64,000 nucleotides of DNA. Source: Halichondria panicea. Taxonomy: Eukaryota > Porifera > Demospongiae > Suberitida > Halichondriidae. Each line of letters starts with the position of its first letter. Position 1 is the first letter of the stretch. This document shows positions 53,003 through 64,000 of the stretch, piece after piece. The notes under the pieces are model-generated. The model had not been told where the DNA came from. It did no database searches and saw only the letters and a list, made by a program, of their open reading frames with translations. Both the position numbers and the translations under genes were made by a program. The DNA lies in assembly GCF_963675165.1 (NCBI RefSeq), contig NC_087381.1:682001-746000 (forward strand). Direction: 5' to 3'.

Positions 53003-53631
53003 CACATTGGCTAATAGATGTTTATGCAGCTACAGCTCAGTACAGGTATACAATACTTCTAGTGAAGGTTCTAGCTATAAACGAGCTATAAAAGTAGTGA
53101 GTATAATTATAATACTGTATACGCCCTTGATAATACCATATATAGACAGAAGAGTATACAGTCATGAGATTACAGTTATTGTGCATGAGCATTCAATAAT
53201 AATATTATTGGTTCAACAGCATTAGCCTCGATTACAGGCCGCAAGGAAAAGGGAAGGGGGATAGAGTTGACTCGGGCTACTTGATAATTTTCTGAGAGCT
53301 TAGAAAGAGACCCTTCAAATTGTGTTGGGACATAATTTGTCATTTTTTGGCCTTGGACCATTCGACCAAAAATTAATATATAGGCAAACTTCTCTTTCCA
53401 TCCCCCAAATATGAACATTGATGAAAATTCTCTTTCAAAGCCACAGCTTTCAGAATTGGATTACACGGACTCGGATTTCAAGTTATGGCAGCTGAAAAGA
53501 GTCCCCGAGCCATTGATTAATTTATAAGTTTCAACTTTGTTTCAATTTTGTCTGCCTTGAAGGGCTATTTCACAATAAACAAAAAGATACACAATAATTA
53601 AGCTAAAAACAAAACAGTAAATAGGCCGGTT

Positions 53632-53770
53632 TTCTGGGTGTCTAGCTAGTACAACTCTTCGTAGCGATTCTTCTTAGAGCGACACTTATAGCAGCATCTC
53701 GTAATGGACACCATGAGAACTACAACACATCCCACCTTATATAAACACGGCAGCTAGGCCCAACATCACA
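53632..53770 (-). pseudogene. Relic of the gene K last exon
   Basis: Close copy of 59056-59195, including the stop and the codons for YEELY, KNR, CC-K-CRSKK and the helix start. It carries an insertion in the helix region (CCTTATATAAACACGGC) and ends abruptly at CATCACACTAG where K continues. It lies beside the I-side segmental copy, so it records the end of that duplication. Confidence 0.75.
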
Positions 53771-53824
53771 CTAGTTTGTGTGTCGTATACCGTCTAAGAT
53801 AAGGACAAGGTGGGTATATTTATT

Positions 53825-53911
53825 AATCCCCATACTTATAGTCCAGATATGCTGGAGGGGCTTCTCCGCCGGCCATACAAGTATACTGAGCAGAGGGTTG
53901 TTCTCCAGTGG
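53825..53911 (-). pseudogene. Relic of an SRCR-family tail exon
   Basis: Matches the 3' end of the last exon and 3' UTR of the family (GATATGCTGGAGGGGCTTCT, ACAAGTAT, TGAGCAGAGGGTTGTTCTCC). It then stops after about 87 nt. No membrane-helix part is present. Confidence 0.7.
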
Positions 53912-53994
53912 TAGGGGGTTACAACCCTGCTGTCAACTACATGACAAAAAATTATAGTAAATTTAATACTGCCATAAGTAAGATGAGAGCTTAC

Positions 53995-54063
53995 CTCCAA
54001 TAGCCCAAACGAGGCTCAGCGGTAAGCATTTAAAAGTAAGTGCATTTTGTGTGGAAAAAATTA
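53995..54063 (-). pseudogene. Degenerate signal-peptide exon
   Basis: The end LSLVWAIGG followed by a GTAAGC donor is conserved, but the start of the usual leader (LLWKSVTV) is replaced. With the tail relic at 53825-53911, only about 80 nt away, it looks like a gene that lost all its SRCR and membrane exons. Confidence 0.6.
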
Positions 54064-54245
54064 TTTCTACCATATTTACAAAATAACGAGACATCAATAT
54101 AATTATACAGCAGATACTTAATTTGCTATCACTGTTATCAGTCAAAATTTGTGTTAAAGCTTAATTCAAATTTGCTATCACTGTTATCAGTCAAAATTTG
54201 TGTTAAAGCTTAATTCACCACTTGTGTGGTGGGCAGTCCCCATAC

Positions 54246-58528
<4,283 letters not shown>

Positions 58529-59073
58529 CACATTGGCTATGTTTATGCAGCTACCCTCAGTACAGGTATACAATACTTCTAGTAAAGGTTCTAGCTATAA
58601 ACGAGCTATAAAAGTAGTGAGTACAATTAAAGTCATAATAATACAGACAGCAGAGTACATATAAAAGCAAGTCATGGGATTTACAGTTATTGCGCATGCG
58701 CATTCAATAATTGGTAAACGAGGGGAGGGGTTCAACAGCATTAGCCTCGATTCCAGGCCGCAAGAAAAGGGAAGGGGCTGGAGTCTAGGATACTTTTCAA
58801 AATCTGTGTTGCCTTGGGGCCATAATTTGTCATATAATTTTTTCTGCCTTGGAATTCGACCGAAGTTGGCTTCCATCTGATCGAACATTGATGAAAGTTC
58901 GCTTTCAGAAATTAAATACACGGATTTCTAGCTATGTCAGCTGAAAAATAGTCCCCGAACTATTGATTAATTTATAAGTCTCAACTTTGCTTCAATTATA
59001 TTATCACAATAGACAAAAAGATATACACAATAAGCTAAAAACAAAACAGTAAATAATTTTTCTGGGTGTCTAG

Positions 59074-61398
59074 CTAGTACAACTCTTCGTAGCGATTCTT
59101 CTTAGAGCGACACTTGTAGCAGCATCTTGTAATGGACACCATGAGCACTACAACACATCCCACCATAAACACCGCAGCTAGGCCCAATATCACACCAAAC
59201 AGTACTATCAACAGCGGAAACTCTGCATGTATACGGAGAAAACACATGCATGTACAGCTCATTAACATGATACTGCATTGAGTGTACAATTAATTGTAAC
59301 GCTTACTGTTGATTGCACAGTTGCTCTTGTATCCAGCAGAATACTCTTCGGCTTCACTTAAGTCAAATTCTGTACATATGCACACACACACACACACAGA
59401 GAAATTAAACTACATACAAGACTAAGGCTGAGTAGCTGTCAGTGTGTATAGACTTACGGCATTGAATGGCCACATCCATCGTGTGGTTACAGTCATGGAT
59501 GAGGACGTGAGGTTGGAAGCAATCGGTGAAACATGACTGAGAGGAATCACAAGTGAGGTCCTTCACGTGAATAGCTCCACTACCAGGGCTATACAGTAAT
59601 TATAGTGAGCCGTTAGGAATTAAGGTATACTATCAATTAATTAATGGATACTATATATGCACACAGCATGATAGTAATAATTACTATGCCCAGAAATGTC
59701 TGTTTACTTGTTTTAAAAGACTAGCTATAAAGCATATACCACTTAAAACAAGAAAATGGTATGTGTATACTAGCTATTATGTACACTGAGTGAACTCACA
59801 ATGCACTTCCAGTGAACACAGCCCCTGTGTAGCCCAGTTGTCGACACACAGAGTCAGCCCCCTCCTGACTGAAACCTTTGTTACAGACTGTACCCCACTG
59901 GCCATTCTGGTAGACCTCTACACGCCCGTACGAATGTATGGTGGTGTTCGTTAAAGAGTTCATCAGGCGAACTTGCCCCTGATAAGGAGCCTCCCAAATA
60001 TTCTCAACACCTGCAGGAAAGTTAAATAGGATATCTGCACCCAATTCATTTAATTTCCATGCACGGATGGTGGTTGTACATATATATATATAGAATGGCT
60101 AATTGCAATCCCGACACATAATTATGTATGCATGCTGATTGCATGCATAGTAATGAGCTATAATTTATAAAAGCATATCTATATAAAGACGCTTGTGCAC
60201 AATATCTTACTGCAAAACACTGCCACATCTTGCCGATGACTGCAGTCCTCGTCTAAGTTTCCGTAATCGACATCACAACGCATAAAATGCCAGAAATAAG
60301 AAGCTGAACACGATATGTCACTCACAGCTATAGGCATACTGTCATTTGCAGAACCATACCTATTGCAACATGTGTGTGAAATTATAAATGGAGACATTCC
60401 TCATGGCAAAATTAATGGGCACTTTAAAATAGATCACATGCAGCACAATGTATACATGCAGTCAAGATCAACTACATGGTAAATAGATGTTACATTCTGT
60501 ATAGCACTATTTCAAAGTTGAATGCTACCTGATGGCAACTGCTGTATTTTACAATCTGCAAACAAGCCAAACAGTAAAGCACAAAACGTACGGTGTATAG
60601 ATCGTGTAATTCCAGCCGGTAGCATATTTGAACCCCATCTGTCGACAAGCCACGTTAGCAGCTGCGAGTGAGAACTCATCACCACACACTGTCCCCCATG
60701 AACCCTCGGACTCAACCTCACCACTGCCATCAGACATGTAATTACTGCCAAGGTACATCTGCATGTGTGTGCCGGTGTGATGGGGAGATGTTATATATTA
60801 TGAGTTTTGGCTGGTTGTAGATTTGCATCCGCTATATTAAATAGAGAGTTGAGACTCAGAGAGTCTACATGTACTGTGGTACTGCATTATCTTAATAAAA
60901 GCACAATGAAAATCTTGCTATGAAGTGTCGGAATTTTACAACGTGCAGAGTTTAGCTATACACAGAATAACTACTGTAGTATATAGATTTAATATATACA
61001 TGCAAGTTTATAATATAATACACATGTCTCACCTCCAATCGTCCTGCACCTGTACCAACCACTTCATCATTCACCATTAATCGGAGGTCTCCTTTGGACC
61101 ATAAAATGTGTGGCTCTATCAGTGATTGTGTCCAGTCATCCGCAAACAAGAACTCGTCATCCGTATTAAGTCCGTCCTCTGAACAAAACAAATATGTACG
61201 TATATGGAAGCTAACATGATATGATACTTTTTTTGCTACAAATGCTGTATAATAAACTCTTTATAGTGCTTATAGCAATTTACCTGATGTCTGCCCATCT
61301 TTGTATAGCTGATAGCCATCTTGTTGCGGGCTTGCATCAACTCTAGTCTGTAGCAACACATATACCAGTGTGGCAATAACTTTCCATTGACTTTGCAT
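59074..61398 (-). CDS. SRCR gene K: divergent two-SRCR membrane protein with short tail
   Basis: Predicted 376 aa. Exons in coding order: 61284-61398 (leader WKVIATLVYVLLQTRVDA), 61033-61178, 60592-60758, 60211-60359, 59800-60010, 59458-59588, 59307-59369, 59074-59222; 1131 nt, in frame, ATG at 61398. SRCR1 spans three exons (LRLM...GAGRLE, then GSWGTVCGDEF/VACRQMGF, then DISCS...EDCSHRQDVAVFC). SRCR2 spans two ([32 protein letters not shown]...DCNHTMDVAIQC) with an unusual Cys arrangement. A stalk exon, then a membrane helix about aa 329-358 and a basic tail TRCCYKCRSKKNRYEELY. The CC and C residues near the membrane could be acylated, and YEEL fits a YxxL-type sorting motif; both are inference. 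It lacks the Pro/Tyr tail, and its introns are arranged differently from A-J, so it is an older relative. Confidence 0.85.
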
Positions 61399-62722
61399 AT
61401 TGATCTCTATCAGCTATAAAAAAAAGGATCAATCCAATGTAAAATGGATTTAAAGGAGGAGACATTATTTTTATAGCTGAGAAGTCTAACAGCATGTTCT
61501 GTAACTAGTGTTTTCTATTGTTAACAGCATCTGCACATCCTTCAGTGTATGTCACTACATCTCTTCTATTGTAATGAATACCCATTCGCTTGTATAGAGC
61601 ATCAGCTAATGCAAGCTAACTACATTAATTTTGTACCAGAAGCTGCACAAACAGCCCCACCCCCTCTCTTGTCCTTCGGGAAATCCACAAGTGCCACGGG
61701 GAAACCCCTCAAATAAACACACCCACATCTAATTGGATGCCCTGCCCATATCATCTTATCGTACTTGAACTCTGAAGTTGTCTTTCTATTGATATTGCAC
61801 AAGTTTCTGTGTCTGCCGACTCGTATTGACAGTTGAAGGCCACCTGAAGTTAATATAAGTGCTTGGTGAGTGTGTGTACTGTCATGCCTAGAGTGAAGTA
61901 GCTTGCTAGGTATACTCAGTAAATGGTTTGTCTTATCTTAGTAGTTTTGGTCTATGCATCTCCACTATATTAAAGTATAAAAGCTTTCCCTTCTAAGCTA
62001 TCTCACTCAGACTGTGTGTGTATGTGTGTGTGGTGGGTGGTGTGTGTGTGTGTTGTGTGTTGTGTGTGTCTCTTTGTAGTCTATAAAAGCCTCGAACGAA
62101 AGACTATTGTCTCTGTCAGAGTAATTAAATTGTTGGCTGTTGACACTCAAGTCGTTAGCAGTTCTTTCTGAGTGATTAACAGTTTTATAAACATATGAAT
62201 TCCGTTAACAGTGTACATGTACCTAGTACCAGGAGTGGAAATTCATTGGTCGATACAGATTCTAAACAGACGTAAATAATAAAGTCAAGCATGTATAATT
62301 ATGTCAGCTAAACTTCATTAAGAGATTTTTTTTATGTACTGTGTACATACATGTACATGTTCAATATAAAAGTGAAGTTTTCTGTATAATTATTACAGTT
62401 ATACGACTTCTTCCTGTTAGAATCCACAATACATTCCAGAAGCATTAAGTGTACTGATGCATCTGTCTAGTAGAACCTGTTAGTTGAAGTGAGGTGAAAC
62501 CTTTACCTGTTGAGGCAGTGTCCTCTTATTGTAAGGTGGTTCTCTATATTTGCAGATTTATGTAGGAAAGGGAAGTTTAGGGACGGAATAATATTAAAGC
62601 GTCTTTTTTTGTAGGGAGGTTCGTTTTATTCAGCGGGTTCTTTGTCAGGTTCACTGTAATTATTGTAGTTGTTCTTAATTGTCGGTTTAATTTTGTGGCT
62701 TTTGGGGTAGAAGCCACGGTAT

Positions 62723-62777
<55 letters not shown>

Positions 62778-63024
62778 AATGTGTGTGTGTGGGTGTGTAT
62801 GTGCAATGTGTGTGTGTGGGTGTGTGGGTATGTGTGTGTGTGGGGGGGTGTATCAAAGCTATTGGTAATGGTAACTAATGGTGACGTAAATATTGGAACC
62901 CTATCAGTAATCCAATCAAATACCAGGAAGTTAAACTATGATGTCATTATCCCATGCACACACACAAAGACACCCATCCACCCACCCACACACACACACA
63001 CACACAGAGGCTAAACTAAAAAAA
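61399..63024. other. Spacer between divergent genes K and L; microsatellites
   Basis: Head-to-head spacer holding the promoters of K (minus) and of the plus-strand gene. Simple repeats: GT-rich at about 62018-62068, (TG)n at about 62723-62850, (CA)n-type at about 62956-63006. No coding exon is convincing; open frames over the repeats are artefacts. Confidence 0.6.
62723..62850. repeat. (TG)n microsatellite
   Basis: Long TG run interrupted by GTGCAATG and GTGTGGG variants. Lies about 175 bp 5' of the plus-strand ATG, possibly in its promoter or 5' UTR. Confidence 0.95.
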
Positions 63025-63525
63025 ATGGCAACGGATGGCAAATCTCGTATCCCAAAATTCTCTTTTGGGTTCAGAAGAACTACTAAAGTCCAAGACGAAC
63101 CGAGTGCCCCCCTGACACTGGAACCCCCAAGTATCGTCCGAAGTGCCACGCCCACTAATCCCCCCGCATCTCGTTCAGCCGAATCATCTCCGAAAGTGAG
63201 CCGTTCCAAATCTCTACGGCTGCCACGCCCAACGAAATACGGGCTAAAGTCTCATTCCCAATCGTCCATTCCGGAACCAAATCAAAACAGGTATAATGGT
63301 GATAACGATTTAGTGCCGGATGTGAAATCTGTAAAATTGAATATTTCGCGGAATTCGTTATCCCCACGTGGGCGGAGTCTCACAGTTAGTGGTCACATGA
63401 GCTCATCGTCCAATCAGAGCAGTCGATCTAACTCTCCGAGTGTGTCCACTGCGAGTGGTGGTTCTGAGAAGCGGAGGCTTGTGCCTAAGAGTGATGGAGT
63501 GCAAAGCTTGAGTCAGGCGGATGAG
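63025..63525 (+). CDS. First coding exon of a Ser/Pro/Arg-rich protein with SxIP motifs (partial)
   Basis: 167 codons from the ATG at 63025 (A at -3, purine context) to a GAG|GTCAGT donor at 63525. If unspliced, the frame would stop at 63555. The protein is rich in Ser, Pro and Arg, with no membrane segment, and looks disordered. SRIP at residues 7-10 in a basic context (GKSRIPKFSFGFRR) and SSIP at 80-83 match the SxIP motif used by microtubule plus-end proteins to bind EB1. Many SP sites (ESSPK, NSLSPRG, SNSPS) could be phosphorylated. The upstream in-frame Met near 62938 is rejected because the lead would be translated microsatellite. I do not recognise the family. The rest of the gene lies right of the window. 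Confidence 0.7.
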
Positions 63526-64000
63526 GTCAGTGTTGCAGTTGATTGGGTAAAATAGCATGTAGGTTAGTTTATGGCCGTTCAAACTGTTGAGATTTGGCTC
63601 TTAGTTATTTTCATCAGACTGTTGCTAGTGCATGCAGTATCTTTGAAAGGCCATAACTTGTGTTACAATATTATCCAATTTTCTGAAAGCATAAAAGGAG
63701 CCATTGTGAGAGGGTTCAATCTACTTCATTGCATGGCTAATTATAGGCATCTAGTATGGTCTCTTTTTTGTTGCTATTAGGACTTGAAGGCATTCTATCC
63801 AAATTGTTAATAGATTCCTAACCATACACAGTGTGTGTGTGTGTGTGTGTGTGTCATTATTAGTGTTGGTGTTCAGCCACTTAGCTAGTGTACACAGAGA
63901 GCTGGTAGCCTGGACAGTGTGTCCGGTAGTTAGTGAACTAACACTGAAAACTAACAGCTGGTTGGTTACTGTTAGTCTCTGTACTATTATACATCACTTT
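63526..64000. other. Intron 1 of the plus-strand gene, presumed
   Basis: AT-rich, with a (GT)n run near 63830-63854. No further exon recognised before the window end. Confidence 0.5.

Noticed and set aside
62626-62856. His/Thr-rich open frame
   Set aside because: Translation of a (CA)n/(TG)n microsatellite.
62938-63024. Upstream in-frame Met extending the plus-strand gene
   Set aside because: The extra 29 residues are mostly translated CA repeat; the ATG at 63025 is followed by a normal coding sequence.

Overview
The window is animal DNA: AT-rich, with short introns bounded by GT/AG, many small inverted-repeat transposons and microsatellites, and no operons. Nearly all of it is one tandem family of genes for transmembrane proteins with scavenger receptor cysteine-rich (SRCR) domains, all on the minus strand. 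The style (large SRCR family, compact genes, abundant MITEs) suggests a marine invertebrate. A demosponge is my best guess, but that is inference; no species-diagnostic gene is present.

From left to right on the minus strand I reconstruct: gene A (3' end beyond the left edge, at least 2 SRCR domains), B (8), C (2), D (6), E (2), F (1), G (4), H (1, broken by a 23-nt deletion), I (3), J (3), then K, a divergent 2-SRCR gene with a different tail. All genes except K share one plan: a 55-61-nt signal-peptide exon, n SRCR modules of two exons each, and a last exon with an extracellular stalk, one membrane helix, an Arg-rich stop-transfer and a Pro/Tyr-rich cytoplasmic tail that usually ends in PPAYP. 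Each SRCR module is bounded by phase-1 introns and split by a phase-2 intron, so modules can be added or lost without breaking the frame. With the splice sites chosen here, every complete gene except H has a coding sum divisible by three. Six cysteines per domain and the two-exon coding fit group A SRCR.

Turnover is visible throughout. Gene B holds a near-identical duplicated block of four SRCR domains. The upstream regions of I/J and of E/F are segmental copies. Relic signal exons lie near 49.1 and 54.0 kb, and a relic of the gene K last exon lies near 53.7 kb. Introns and spacers carry inverted-repeat elements of at least three types: TAGCCTCGATY-CCAGGCCG elements with 9-bp target duplications, CAGGG-type elements with 5-6-bp duplications, and TA-flanked CCGTATAGCGGGTA elements. 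One element sits exactly at a splice donor of gene F, and its target duplication preserves the donor.

At the right edge, after a microsatellite-rich spacer, a plus-strand gene begins (first coding exon 63025-63525). It encodes a Ser/Pro/Arg-rich protein with two SxIP motifs and is unrelated to the SRCR family. No RNA genes or CRISPR arrays were found.
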